Of a stretch of 19,391 bases of DNA, positions 1 through 6,621 are shown piece by piece. Position 1 is the first letter of the stretch; every line of letters starts with the position of its first letter. Under the pieces are notes generated by a model. It ran no database searches. It had not been told where the DNA came from and was given only the letters and a program-made list of their open reading frames with translations. The position numbers and the translations under genes were made by a program. Source of the DNA: CAZZNQ01 sp964655775 (lineage in GTDB: Bacteria > Planctomycetota > Brocadiia > SM23-32); NCBI GenBank assembly GCA_964655775.1, contig CAZZNQ010000078.1, forward strand, positions 1-19,391, in the 5' to 3' direction.

Positions 1-283
1 TGGTGATAACCACGCTGTCGTGTTTGATGCCGGTGGACTTCTTCTCATACGCCAGCACACCCCCGCGGAGCTCAGCGATGCCCTGGGTGACGGTGTACTT
101 GTTCTCGCCGGTCTCGATGGCGTGCATAGCTCGCGCCTTAACCGGCTCGGGCACGTCAAAATCGGGCTGGCCGATGCTCAGATTCACCGGCCTTTCCAGC
201 TTGCTGGCGAGGTCAAACACCTTCCGGATGCCGGATGAATCGATCAGGTCCATCCGCTCCGTGATCAGCCGCTTTGCGTCCAC
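1..283 (-). CDS. Class I/II pyridoxal-phosphate aminotransferase, N-terminal part (partial)
   Basis: This is the N-terminal 94 residues of a fold-type I PLP-dependent aminotransferase of the aspartate aminotransferase group; the rest lies beyond the left edge. Such enzymes move an amino group between an amino acid and a 2-oxo acid in the cytoplasm. The visible sequence has the family's early motifs: an SGIRKVFDLA helix, NLSIGQPDFDVPEPV (about residues 37-51) and the NKYTVTQGIAELR stretch that precedes the cofactor-binding region. The start is GTG at 283, chosen because GGAGGAG (291-297) lies 7 nt upstream. An in-frame ATG at 253 is the alternative but lacks such a site. It is the last gene of a minus-strand operon, 60 nt after the small basic protein gene. 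The substrate cannot be told from this fragment, and the catalytic lysine is not in the window. Confidence 0.9.
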   Translation of the reverse strand, partial: MDAKRLITERMDLIDSSGIRKVFDLASKLERPVNLSIGQPDFDVPEPVKARAMHAIETGENKYTVTQGIAELRGGVLAYEKKSTGIKHDSVVIT

Positions 284-343
284 GCAGCCACTCCTCCAAA
301 TCGCATACACGGGCAAGGCAGGTAAACGGGGAAACACAAGCCC

Positions 344-601
344 CTATTCGGCCACCTCGGTGCCTTCCGTTTCCGCGTCCGTTTCGGCCTCGGCTTCGCC
401 CTCGGCCTCTTCCTCAAGCGGCAGCGGCCGTGCGCTCGGAGCGGTGACGGTGGCAGGTTCCACCTTGGGAAGCCCAAACGGCGACATGCCGTCCTCCCAT
501 TCCTCGTCTTCTTTCAAACGCTCGATGCGTTCGGCGCGCGTAAGCACGTTGCGCCGCCGCCTTAGGGCGTTGGTCTGCTTAAGACTCTTGTGTAGTGACA
601 T
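344..601 (-). CDS. PVC-type 'small basic protein' with an acidic C-terminal tail
   Basis: This 85-residue protein has two halves. Residues 1-50 are rich in Arg and Lys and carry RRRRNVLTRAERIERL, then a Trp (EEWEDG) and SPFGLPKVE. This order (RNVL.R.ER...W...GLPK) is what I recall of the small basic protein family (TIGR04137-like) found across PVC bacteria, whose function is not established. Residues 63-85 are almost all Glu, Ala, Asp and Thr, an acidic tail I do not associate with the family. The start ATG at 601 follows a modest GAGAGAG site. The gene lies 50 nt downstream of the SPOR-like gene and 60 nt upstream of the aminotransferase on the same strand, so one transcript is likely. Family assignment rests on memory of the motif. 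Confidence 0.78.
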   Translation of the reverse strand: MSLHKSLKQTNALRRRRNVLTRAERIERLKEDEEWEDGMSPFGLPKVEPATVTAPSARPLPLEEEAEGEAEAETDAETEGTEVAE

Positions 602-651
602 AGTGATTCTCTCTCATTCAAATGCGTCAGAACGGACTCCGAAGGTGGGAG

Positions 652-1191
652 CTACTCACCGTAGCTGCGGATAGAGGCGGACTCGAACGGCCTCTCGCCT
701 CTTTCCGTGAAACCCCGGAACTTATCCCGCAAGTCCTGGAGTTCGGGATCGTTCTCGCTGTCAAACCTGCCCACGCAGAGGGCCCTCTTGCCTCCACCGA
801 GGTCCACACACTCGATGGCATGCCGGCCGACCAACGGCCTCAATCGCGCCTCCTCGCTGAGCCCCGACACCAGGTTCTGCCGCTCAGTGGCACTGGCGTT
901 CGGAGAGATCTCAAAGAGCATCAGCGTATAGACGGGCCTGTTGGTCGCAACGCCATCCGCGCTAAGCGCCGGCCGGGGAGTGGAGGTGTCGCCAATGCCT
1001 CCGATCAGGAACCATCCCCCGACCGAGACGATGGCCACCACCAGCACGGAGAACAGGACGCTGCGGACGAAGATATCCCTCTCGGGGTCGGCATCGTCGG
1101 TCCATCCGAAGTAGCTCTGGGCGGAACCGCGGTCGGCATTACGCTTCCGCGTCCCATTAACTGCCCCCGAGCGAGTCTTCCGCGCCGGCAT
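652..1191 (-). CDS. Single-pass membrane protein with SPOR-like C-terminal domain
   Basis: The protein has a basic N-terminus, one clear membrane helix (IFVRSVLFSVLVVAIVSVGG, about residues 40-65 from this start) and a soluble C-terminal domain. The C-terminal half alternates strand and helix as in SPOR peptidoglycan-binding domains: VYTLMLFEI, then a helix ending in LVSGL, then RALCVGRFDSENDPELQDLR and a closing PFESASIRSY strand. SPOR domains bind denuded glycan strands; that role here is inferred from the pattern. I chose ATG 1191 because GGGGAGAGA (1201-1209) lies 9 nt upstream. An in-frame ATG at 1224 adds 11 residues but has only a weak ribosome site and would leave a leader of about 19 nt. 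It is the first gene of the operon, directly behind a strong promoter. Confidence 0.75.
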   Translation of the reverse strand: MPARKTRSGAVNGTRKRNADRGSAQSYFGWTDDADPERDIFVRSVLFSVLVVAIVSVGGWFLIGGIGDTSTPRPALSADGVATNRPVYTLMLFEISPNASATERQNLVSGLSEEARLRPLVGRHAIECVDLGGGKRALCVGRFDSENDPELQDLRDKFRGFTERGERPFESASIRSYGE

Positions 1192-1249
1192 CTGCCCGAA
1201 TCTCTCCCCTGCTGCCAGTTCCATTGAGTCTTCTACAACTTAGTGCGGC

Positions 1250-1286
1250 ATTATACGGGACGCCGGCCACGTGAGTCAAACTCACG
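1250..1286 (-). promoter_or_regulatory. Sigma70-type promoter with palindromic operator over the -35 box
   Basis: On the minus strand TTGACT (1274-1279) and TATAAT (1250-1255) are separated by 18 bp, a near-consensus promoter that points at the SPOR-like gene and its operon. A perfect inverted repeat, CGTGAGT-caa-ACTCACG (1270-1286), covers the -35 hexamer. A repressor bound there would block RNA polymerase; that reading is inferred from position alone. Confidence 0.75.
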
Positions 1287-1718
1287 GCGAAATGGGGAGC
1301 GTACCCCACGCGTCCAGACAGGCGGATTAAAGGTGCTGTAAACCTTTTATCAGAAGACCCTTACAATGCACTTTAGGAGATTCCGGACGCCACCAGGACC
1401 GCTCGATGATGCCGCCACGGTTGCGGTACCGAAAACGCCCCTGCGCCCCCGGTTGCGACACGTCCTGCAGTCGAGCCCCAGCCACGGCACTTCCGGGAAA
1501 CCGAATGCGCCGTCGGGATGCCGCCCCGGGGCGCTTTCCCCCTTCCGCTGCTGGCCCCAAAGGAAGAAGCCCTGCGAGACGTCACCGAAGGGGTAGCGGC
1601 CGAACGCTGGCCCTTTGCCTCACCCGCTGCGTAACAGATCCCTCGCGTTCACCGCAGGTGCGGCCACGACGGCCTCATTCCCTGCCGAACATCGGCAGGT
1701 TGCGGAACATCCGACGCC
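1287..1718. other. Intergenic region without a recognisable gene
   Basis: Open frames on both strands here (for example 1406-1747 on plus and 1327-1560 on minus) are Arg- and Pro-rich, lack good ribosome sites and resemble nothing I know. Visible elements are a 12-bp palindrome CGCCCCGGGGCG (1522-1533), a plus-strand TACAAT (1362-1367) with only a poor -35, and the hairpin at 1681-1699. A short structured RNA is possible, but no conserved motif of RNase P RNA, SRP RNA or tmRNA was found. Confidence 0.5.
1681..1699. terminator. Perfect 8-bp hairpin upstream of the tRNA promoter
   Basis: CCTGCCGA-aca-TCGGCAGG forms an 8-bp stem with a 3-nt loop, 20 bp before the -35 box of the tRNA promoter. 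There is no T run, so it could be a Rho-type or weak terminator insulating the tRNA, or a protein-binding palindrome. Confidence 0.4.
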
Positions 1719-1748
1719 TTGACCGCAAGACCACGGTTCGGCTATAGT
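1719..1748 (+). promoter_or_regulatory. Promoter of tRNA-Lys
   Basis: TTGACC (1719-1724) and TATAGT (1743-1748) are 18 bp apart on the plus strand. The expected start of transcription, near 1755, gives a leader of about 75 nt before the tRNA. Confidence 0.7.
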
Positions 1749-1829
1749 CATGCGAGGAGGGAGTCTCGTGTACTCGGCTCGTGGCTAGCGCACCGACCAT
1801 CTGAGGACACCATCCACCCCGCCGCATGA

Positions 1830-1906
<77 letters not shown>

Positions 1907-2046
1907 CCAACACGACGCGCCGGCGCAGCTCTGCGGGTCCGGATCCGGCAACGCCTTCAGGGCTCGAAGCGTCTCACGGCTGGTTTTGGGGCAAGTGTAT
2001 GCCGATGGAGTCACGCTACGGGTGGTCGCCGCCTGGGCTCCGCCTC

Positions 2047-3024
2047 TTACTCATCGTGCGGCACCCGCAATGGGCCAAGGAGCACGAGCACGCACACACA
2101 AGCGAGGCCGGTGATTATCAGCATCGCCAGCCAGGGTACCTTGGTGTGGAGAACATACGCCGGGTAATAGTGGTTTGCGAGTCCGGCAATGTCGCGTCGG
2201 GCGACGCTGAAACTACCGTCCCGCTCAACATCGCAGACGAGGTAATGGTGAGGTCTGCCGGTCTCCTTCTCCTCGCCGGCACCGCCTGTCACGTAGATTG
2301 GGATGCCCTCGATGTTGTCTTCCGCATACGTATGCAGGTGTCCGCAGAAGACCGCGGAGACGCTGTGCCGAACCAGGACGGGCATGAGCTTCTCCATTTC
2401 GCCCTCCTTCAGGGCATGGCTGCCGCCGGGCGTGGGGTCCCGGGGTGGAACGTGCATGTAGACGAAGCAGGCGTCGTATCTGTGCCTGAGATCGGACAGG
2501 GTCTCATCCAGCCATTCGAGGTCTTCGGCGCTGCACTCTTCCGTCGAGTTGTCGAAAGCCACAAAAAGCGCGTTGGCGTAGGCAAACCAGTAGCGGGGGG
2601 GCCCGAAGGCGGCACGGTAGAGTTCGTGACGCACGAGAGGATCATCCGCCTCCCGGTCGATGTCGTGGTTGCCCGGGACGGGGCAGAACGGCACGGCCAG
2701 ACCCTCCTCGTGGAGATTGCGCAGCACCCAGTCGAACTGGCGGGAGGTGTAGCGCTGCGCGATATCGCCACAATGGAGCACCAGGGCAGGCTCCTCGCGC
2801 TTGATGCGGTGAAGGGCCTCCCTGGCGATGGCCATGTTGCCCCTGGTGTCGCTCAGCACGGCGAACCGAAAGGGCGTGGTGGCCTGGAACGCTCTTCCCG
2901 CCGGGGGCAGCAGCGGCCTGGTCGGGCTGTCCAGGTTAGGCAGCGCCGTTGCGCCCGCGCTGCACAGCACAGCCACAATCAGGAACAGCATTCTGGCAAC
3001 TCGTGCTTTCATGAACCTAACCAT
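2047..3024 (-). CDS. Exported calcineurin-like metallophosphoesterase with C-terminal membrane anchor
   Basis: This 325-residue protein has a signal peptide (about 1-28, with hydrophobic MLFLIVAVLCSAG) and a dinuclear-metal phosphoesterase domain. Motifs in order are SDTRGN (58-63), GDI (86-88), GNHD (118-121), YMHVPP with His191, and GHLH (228-231). A hydrophobic segment at about 298-317 followed by a short charged tail should anchor the C-terminus in the membrane. The first motif is DxR rather than the usual DxH, so one metal ligand differs from the textbook pattern. The substrate cannot be assigned; it acts outside the cytoplasm. The start ATG at 3024 has GAGGA about 8 nt upstream. An ATG four codons later also leaves a good signal peptide. 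It follows the glycosyltransferase/LAB_N pair by 84 nt on the same strand and may be co-transcribed. Confidence 0.9.
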   Translation of the reverse strand: MVRFMKARVARMLFLIVAVLCSAGATALPNLDSPTRPLLPPAGRAFQATTPFRFAVLSDTRGNMAIAREALHRIKREEPALVLHCGDIAQRYTSRQFDWVLRNLHEEGLAVPFCPVPGNHDIDREADDPLVRHELYRAAFGPPRYWFAYANALFVAFDNSTEECSAEDLEWLDETLSDLRHRYDACFVYMHVPPRDPTPGGSHALKEGEMEKLMPVLVRHSVSAVFCGHLHTYAEDNIEGIPIYVTGGAGEEKETGRPHHYLVCDVERDGSFSVARRDIAGLANHYYPAYVLHTKVPWLAMLIITGLACVCVLVLLGPLRVPHDE

Positions 3025-3065
3025 ATTCTATTCCTCAGGTCTGTGATCGCAACTCATCGGGTTGA

Positions 3066-3091
3066 GTGGACGGCCTGCTGCCACCGTCCAC
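3066..3091 (-). terminator. Hairpin between LAB_N and phosphoesterase genes
   Basis: GTGGACGG (3066-3073) and CCGTCCAC (3084-3091) form a perfect 8-bp stem with a 10-nt loop. There is no U tract on either side, so it may be a Rho-dependent or partial terminator, or a processing site within one transcript. Confidence 0.4.
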
Positions 3092-3108
3092 CGCATTCAC
3101 TCGGCATT

Positions 3109-3450
3109 CTAACGGGTTCGCGCCTCCAGTTTCTCCCGACGAAGCAACATGAGATTGCGGGTGTAGACAATGATGCCGGTGGTCTGCCCCAGGGCCACCG
3201 GGATATCGCGCTTCCAGAAGACGGCGTACGAAAAGAGCATGGCTCCGCCCAAGAGGCTCATGTACCAGAACACCACTGGCATGTGGCTGCGCCCCCGGCG
3301 TTCCGATGCGATCCACTGCACCAGAAAGCGCCCTGCGAACACGGCCTGGGCCATGAAGCCGAACACCACCCAGCAGCGGCCGACCGGGTCGTCCGGCCAC
3401 CAGGATCCCCGCTGGGCCGCCGTCTTCGCAATGAGCGCAAGGGCGTTCAC
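3109..3450 (-). CDS. Stand-alone lipid A biosynthesis N-terminal (LAB_N) domain membrane protein
   Basis: This 113-residue protein is nearly all LAB_N domain. It shows GFMAQAVFAGRFLVQWIASE (about 31-50), MPVVFWYMSLLGGAMLFSYA and GQTTGIIVYTRNLMLL, giving three membrane helices with the typical Phe-Gln-Trp and Tyr-Arg-Asn motifs. The domain occurs at the N-terminus of some LpxB proteins and as separate small proteins beside family 2 glycosyltransferases. Its biochemical role is not known, though lipid-linked sugar transfer or flipping is often assumed. The start is GTG at 3450: it overlaps the upstream stop (GTGA), and GGAGA lies 7 nt before it inside the glycosyltransferase gene. The frame stays open far upstream, but that extension is only a shadow of the glycosyltransferase gene. 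Coupled translation with the glycosyltransferase is expected. Confidence 0.88.
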   Translation of the reverse strand: MNALALIAKTAAQRGSWWPDDPVGRCWVVFGFMAQAVFAGRFLVQWIASERRGRSHMPVVFWYMSLLGGAMLFSYAVFWKRDIPVALGQTTGIIVYTRNLMLLRREKLEARTR

Positions 3451-4190
3451 TCGATGGTCTCCGAGATAGTGTAGTGCAGACGCCGCGCCTGCATCCAACG
3501 CACGGCGGCCAGGTCGCGGATTGCCCGGAACAGCCGGTTGCCGATGCCGTACTTCGGCGTCCCTAGCTCCCGGGGACGGTGGTTGACCGCCACTTCGGTG
3601 ACGGTCGCACCGTTCATCCGGAGCAGCGTCGGCAGAAAGCGATGCATGCCGGCGTAGAGCACCAGACCGTCCAGCATGTCCGTTCGCATGGCACGCATCG
3701 AGCAGCCCACGTCGCGGATGTTCTCGCCCGTCAGCCGGTTGCGCACGGAGTTGGCTATGCTGCTCGATAGGCGCCGGACCACCGAATCGCGCCGCTCGCG
3801 GCGGTATCCGCAGACGACGTCCCACTCGTCGGTCATGCCCAACAGTCGAGCGATGTCGCGCGGATCGTTCTGCATGTCGGCGTCCATGGTCACTATCACC
3901 TCTCCCCTGGCCGCCCGGAAGCCGGCGTCGAACGCGGCGCTCTGGCCGTTGTTCTCGCTGAACCGCAGGAGGCGGAGATGCGGCATCCGGGACCTCATGT
4001 CGCGCAACAGGTCAAACGTGGCATCGGTGCTGCCGTCGTCCACCACAATGACCTCGTATTCCCGGATGCCATCGCCGGCCAGTACCTCCTCGAGTTCCAC
4101 CAGACACGGCTGGATCACCTCCTCCTCATTGAAGGCGGGGATCACCACGGAGAGATGGGGACGCGCTTCGTTTTCGTTGCTGCCTTGCAT
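3447..4190 (-). CDS. Family 2 glycosyltransferase, dolichyl-phosphate-mannose-synthase-like
   Basis: This 247-residue GT-A fold enzyme probably transfers a sugar from a nucleotide donor to a polyprenyl phosphate or a lipid A-type acceptor at the cytoplasmic membrane face. It carries LSVVIPAFNEEE (13-24), VVDDGSTD (49-56) and the metal-binding DAD (103-105) in TMDADMQNDP. The end (QARRLHYTISETIE) has no membrane helices, unlike GtrB or ArnC types, which have two. The membrane part may be supplied by the coupled LAB_N protein. I chose ATG 4190, eleven residues before the first strand. A TTG at 4232 would add 14 residues of no family character. Neither start has a strong ribosome site. A sugar specificity cannot be given. 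Confidence 0.9.
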   Translation of the reverse strand: MQGSNENEARPHLSVVIPAFNEEEVIQPCLVELEEVLAGDGIREYEVIVVDDGSTDATFDLLRDMRSRMPHLRLLRFSENNGQSAAFDAGFRAARGEVIVTMDADMQNDPRDIARLLGMTDEWDVVCGYRRERRDSVVRRLSSSIANSVRNRLTGENIRDVGCSMRAMRTDMLDGLVLYAGMHRFLPTLLRMNGATVTEVAVNHRPRELGTPKYGIGNRLFRAIRDLAAVRWMQARRLHYTISETIE

Positions 4191-4197
4191 GGTCTGT

Positions 4198-4449
4198 CTA
4201 CAAAAGCTGACGGTGGATGGCCAGGGCGGCAACGAGCAAGCAGAGCATCAAGGCCGGCTCGCTGTTGCGCAATGTCAGACTGGACCCACGCGCGATGAGG
4301 AGCGCGGATAACACTTAGGGCGCCTCGGCAACATGGTACCGAGGCGCGCCGTGCGCGTCAAAGGTTGCGCCTCCCGGGCCATCGCGTCGCGCTCTCCGAG
4401 ACTCGCAGTGGACAACAGCCCAGGTCGTTTCTGCCGGGATCAAAGGCTC
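4198..4449. other. Gap upstream of the glycosyltransferase, with one hairpin
   Basis: A 9-bp inverted repeat GCGCCTCGG (4320-4328) / CCGAGGCGC (4339-4347) with a 10-nt loop is the clearest element. A 38-codon minus frame (4314 down to 4198, GTG start) with two hydrophobic stretches runs up to 8 nt before the glycosyltransferase start. It lacks a proper ribosome site and is not called. No good promoter for the glycosyltransferase operon was found. Confidence 0.4.
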
Positions 4450-4478
4450 TTGAAGCGAGCCCGCCCCGGGACTACAAT
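4450..4478 (+). promoter_or_regulatory. Promoter of the small peptide / YihY-family gene
   Basis: TTGAAG (4450-4455) and TACAAT (4473-4478) have the optimal 17-bp spacing on the plus strand. Transcription would start near 4485, giving a leader of about 85 nt to the small reading frame at 4569 and about 225 nt to the YihY-family gene. Confidence 0.65.
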
Positions 4479-4568
4479 CCGCCTCCGCCCGGTCCGGCAC
4501 CGGCAAGAGAATCGGAAACGGTCCGCCGATGGCCTCTGCCGCCAGACAAGAGGGATCAGGAGGGACCG

Positions 4569-4685
4569 GTGGCGATCTGGCTTTCCAGGGCATTGACGCC
4601 CGCGCTGATTGCAGCGGCCGTGTGGCCGACCACGGCCCACGGAGCCGCTGAGGGCGCAGCGGATGACGCAGGCGCGGGCCTGTGA
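4569..4685 (+). CDS. Possible 38-aa secreted peptide upstream of the YihY-family gene
   Basis: A GTG start preceded by AGGAGGG (4558-4564) opens a 38-codon frame ending in TGA 25 nt before the YihY-family start. The product begins AIWLSRALTPALIAAAVWP, which looks like a signal peptide with a possible cleavage after THGA, and ends in a short Ala/Asp-rich tail. The strong ribosome site and the promoter just upstream argue for translation. The short length and lack of any known relative argue for caution. It could be a leader peptide or a secreted micropeptide. Confidence 0.4.
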   Translation: MAIWLSRALTPALIAAAVWPTTAHGAAEGAADDAGAGL

Positions 4686-4710
4686 CTCCGGAGCCGCAGG
4701 AGACGGGTGA

Positions 4711-5541
4711 ATGGGCTTGAAGCCACTCTGGTATAGCCTGACGACGGCAATCGGGAAGTTTCTGGAGGACCGGGGCTTCACCATGGCGGCAGCCACGGCC
4801 TTCTTCACGGCGCTCTCCCTTTCGCCGTTGGTGATGATTCTGATCGGGGTAGCGGGCCTAATCGGACCGGAAGCCCAGTCCGAGCTGATGGGCCAACTGG
4901 AGGGTCTGGCGGGTCCCCAGGCCGGCCAGGTGCTGGACATACTCGCCGCGAGCATCCACGAGCAGTCCTCGCAGGGAGCGATGCTTTCCACGATCGTCGG
5001 CGGTCTGGCCGTGCTGATCGGCGCGACAGCCGTGTTCGGACAGGTTCAGAAGGCAATGAACGAGATATGGAACGCCCACGGCGGGGAGGACCGCAACATG
5101 CTATGGGCGTGGGCGCGCAAGAGGCTCCTGGGCCTCGGGCTGATCATGGGCATGGCCTTCCTGCTGCTGGTTTCCCTGGCCGTGACGACGGCGCTGGCCT
5201 GGTTCATACCGACCGGTGCATCCCTGTGGAAGGTGCTGGACGTGGTGATATCGCTGCTGGTCTATGCCACGCTATTCGCAGCTACATTCAAGTCCCTGCC
5301 GGACACCCGGGTGCAGTGGCGCGAGGCGTTTCTCGGCGCCGGTATCACGGCCGTGCTGTTCGCCATCGGCAAGTATGCAATCGGCAGGTATCTCGGCTAC
5401 AGCAGCATCGGCTCGGCCTACGGCGCCGCCGGGTCCCTCGTGGTACTGCTGGTCTGGGTCTACTACGCCTCGCTGATCTTCTATTTCGGCGCGGAACTCA
5501 CCTTCGTCTGCGCACGGGGCGGGCCCGACAGCACCCAGTAA
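4711..5541 (+). CDS. YihY/BrkB-family integral membrane protein
   Basis: This 276-residue polytopic protein belongs to the YihY (UPF0761, formerly 'virulence factor BrkB') family. Typical features are an amphipathic N-terminus followed by FTMAAATAFFTALSLSPLV, the LIGATAVFGQVQKAMNEIWN block, the long middle helix pair around MGMAFLLLVSLAVTTALAWF, and the C-terminal SSIGSAYGAAGSLVVLLVWV plus YYASLIFYFGAELT signature. About six membrane helices are expected. Some members have been linked to transport or tRNA processing, but no general function is settled. ATG 4711 has AGGAGA 7 nt upstream. Its stop lies 4 nt from the stop of the convergent deacetylase gene. The family call is firm, the function open. 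Confidence 0.93.
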   Translation: MGLKPLWYSLTTAIGKFLEDRGFTMAAATAFFTALSLSPLVMILIGVAGLIGPEAQSELMGQLEGLAGPQAGQVLDILAASIHEQSSQGAMLSTIVGGLAVLIGATAVFGQVQKAMNEIWNAHGGEDRNMLWAWARKRLLGLGLIMGMAFLLLVSLAVTTALAWFIPTGASLWKVLDVVISLLVYATLFAATFKSLPDTRVQWREAFLGAGITAVLFAIGKYAIGRYLGYSSIGSAYGAAGSLVVLLVWVYYASLIFYFGAELTFVCARGGPDSTQ

Positions 5542-5545
5542 GCGC

Positions 5546-6409
5546 CTAATCCACGTCGTCAGCGCGCACCAGGCACTTGTCCGTCACCGGTTTGGGCTGC
5601 GCATCGTCGAAACGGAACTGGCTCACGTAAAAGGCACGCGACTTCCGCGCGATCCCGCCGTAGTCCTTGTCCCCGGATGCGTTCAGGTCATCGGTCGTGA
5701 CGAGTTCAGCGTCCTCGGTTGCGTCGGACGGTCGCACAACATAGTAGAGCGATATCCGGCGGCCGCGCTCGCGGTTGCACTGCCGCACTGCAGCAACCGC
5801 CGCCCTTGTGGCGGCCACGTGCTCCTGATGGTTGGTATAGCCGTTCTCCGGATCGAGGGCGATGACGTGCGTGGCCCCCTTCTCGCAGAACAGGTCCGAG
5901 AGCGCCTGCGCCGGGTCGCCGCATTCGCGCGCCCACCGCTCGTAAGCCACGTCGGCTCCCTGCTCGCGTCCTCCCGGCGAGCGCCATCGTCGCACGGCCG
6001 TCTCCTCCTCGTCCAGCACGGCAAGCCCGTCCGGATGGGCCTTGGATACACCGTTGACATAGTCGAACGTCACCGGCGTGGCTCCGAGAGTGCGGACCGC
6101 CGAGTCGAACTCCTCAGCGCGCACCTCGGCGAGCGTCCGCGTCAGGTCCTCCTTGGCCAGGTTCCACCCCGATTCCCCTTTCGTGAGAGAGACGACCACC
6201 ACCTCCCGGCAGCGCTCCGCCGAGTAAGCCAGAAGAGGCCCGACCAGCGTCTCGTCGTCAGGATGTGCGCCCACAAAAACCACCACGTCGTCGTCCTGCA
6301 GCCCATCAACAAACGAATCCGTTGCCATCCTTTGATCTCCAGTCACACAACCGGAAGACGCGGCTATCAGCACCATCGCCAGTAACCATTGCACACACAG
6401 CCGGAACAT
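5546..6409 (-). CDS. PIG-L/LmbE-family deacetylase, predicted lipoprotein
   Basis: This 287-residue protein has a lipoprotein signal ending in IAASSGC (Cys21), then a PIG-L domain. The zinc motif AHPDDE is at 48-53, with His194 and His197 in NHQEH. PIG-L enzymes remove acetyl groups from N-acetylglucosamine-type sugars on lipids, thiols or glycans; here the enzyme would be membrane-tethered outside the cytoplasm. The Ser at lipobox position -3 is unusual, so lipidation is likely but not certain. I chose ATG 6409 because GGAGA is 6 nt upstream and the promoter at 6446-6474 would start RNA only about 12 nt before the in-frame ATG at 6427. The frame continues to 6658, but that part lies upstream of the promoter. 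It converges on the YihY-family gene. Confidence 0.9.
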   Translation of the reverse strand: MFRLCVQWLLAMVLIAASSGCVTGDQRMATDSFVDGLQDDDVVVFVGAHPDDETLVGPLLAYSAERCREVVVVSLTKGESGWNLAKEDLTRTLAEVRAEEFDSAVRTLGATPVTFDYVNGVSKAHPDGLAVLDEEETAVRRWRSPGGREQGADVAYERWARECGDPAQALSDLFCEKGATHVIALDPENGYTNHQEHVAATRAAVAAVRQCNRERGRRISLYYVVRPSDATEDAELVTTDDLNASGDKDYGGIARKSRAFYVSQFRFDDAQPKPVTDKCLVRADDVD

Positions 6410-6445
6410 GGCCGTTCTCCATCCCATACCCTCCGAGGATACCCG

Positions 6446-6474
6446 ATTGTATGCACCGGCGCGCCTGCAGGCAA
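6446..6474 (-). promoter_or_regulatory. Promoter of the PIG-L lipoprotein gene
   Basis: On the minus strand TTGCCT (6469-6474) and TACAAT (6446-6451) are 17 bp apart. The expected start near 6439 leaves a leader of about 30 nt to ATG 6409. Confidence 0.65.
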
Positions 6475-6494
6475 GGGGCGCGGACCCAGGGAGC

Positions 6495-6524
6495 TTGACA
6501 GTTAGTGATGCTGCCATGTAGAAC
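6495..6524 (+). promoter_or_regulatory. Promoter of the SDR gene
   Basis: A perfect TTGACA (6495-6500) is followed 18 bp later by TAGAAC (6519-6524). It stands back to back with the deacetylase promoter, with 20 bp between the two -35 boxes. The leader to ATG 6622 would be about 90 nt. Confidence 0.55.
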
Positions 6525-6621
6525 CTGTATTGGCCCGCCGTCCGGCCGGCCGCCTGCGCGAGGTCCGCAGCAGTCCCCCGGAAGACACGCGACCCCTTAT
6601 TGAGTTGGGAACACCACGAAC

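Noticed and set aside
1374..1400. AGGAGATTCCGGACGCC resembling the RNase P RNA P4 motif
   Set aside because: The nearly invariant AGGAAAGTCC is not matched, and none of the other conserved RNase P blocks follow.
1548..1575. CTGGCCCCAAAGGAAGAAGCC resembling SRP RNA domain IV
   Set aside because: The GGAA-type loop and the symmetric internal loop do not align; similarity is only in composition.
1999..3474. 491-codon plus-strand open frame
   Set aside because: It lies opposite the phosphoesterase and LAB_N genes, which have clear motifs and ribosome sites. Long antisense frames are common in GC-rich DNA.
4198..4314. 38-codon hydrophobic minus frame ahead of the glycosyltransferase
   Set aside because: There is no ribosome site, it starts next to a hairpin, and no family was recognised. 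It may be a remnant of a membrane gene, but this cannot be supported.
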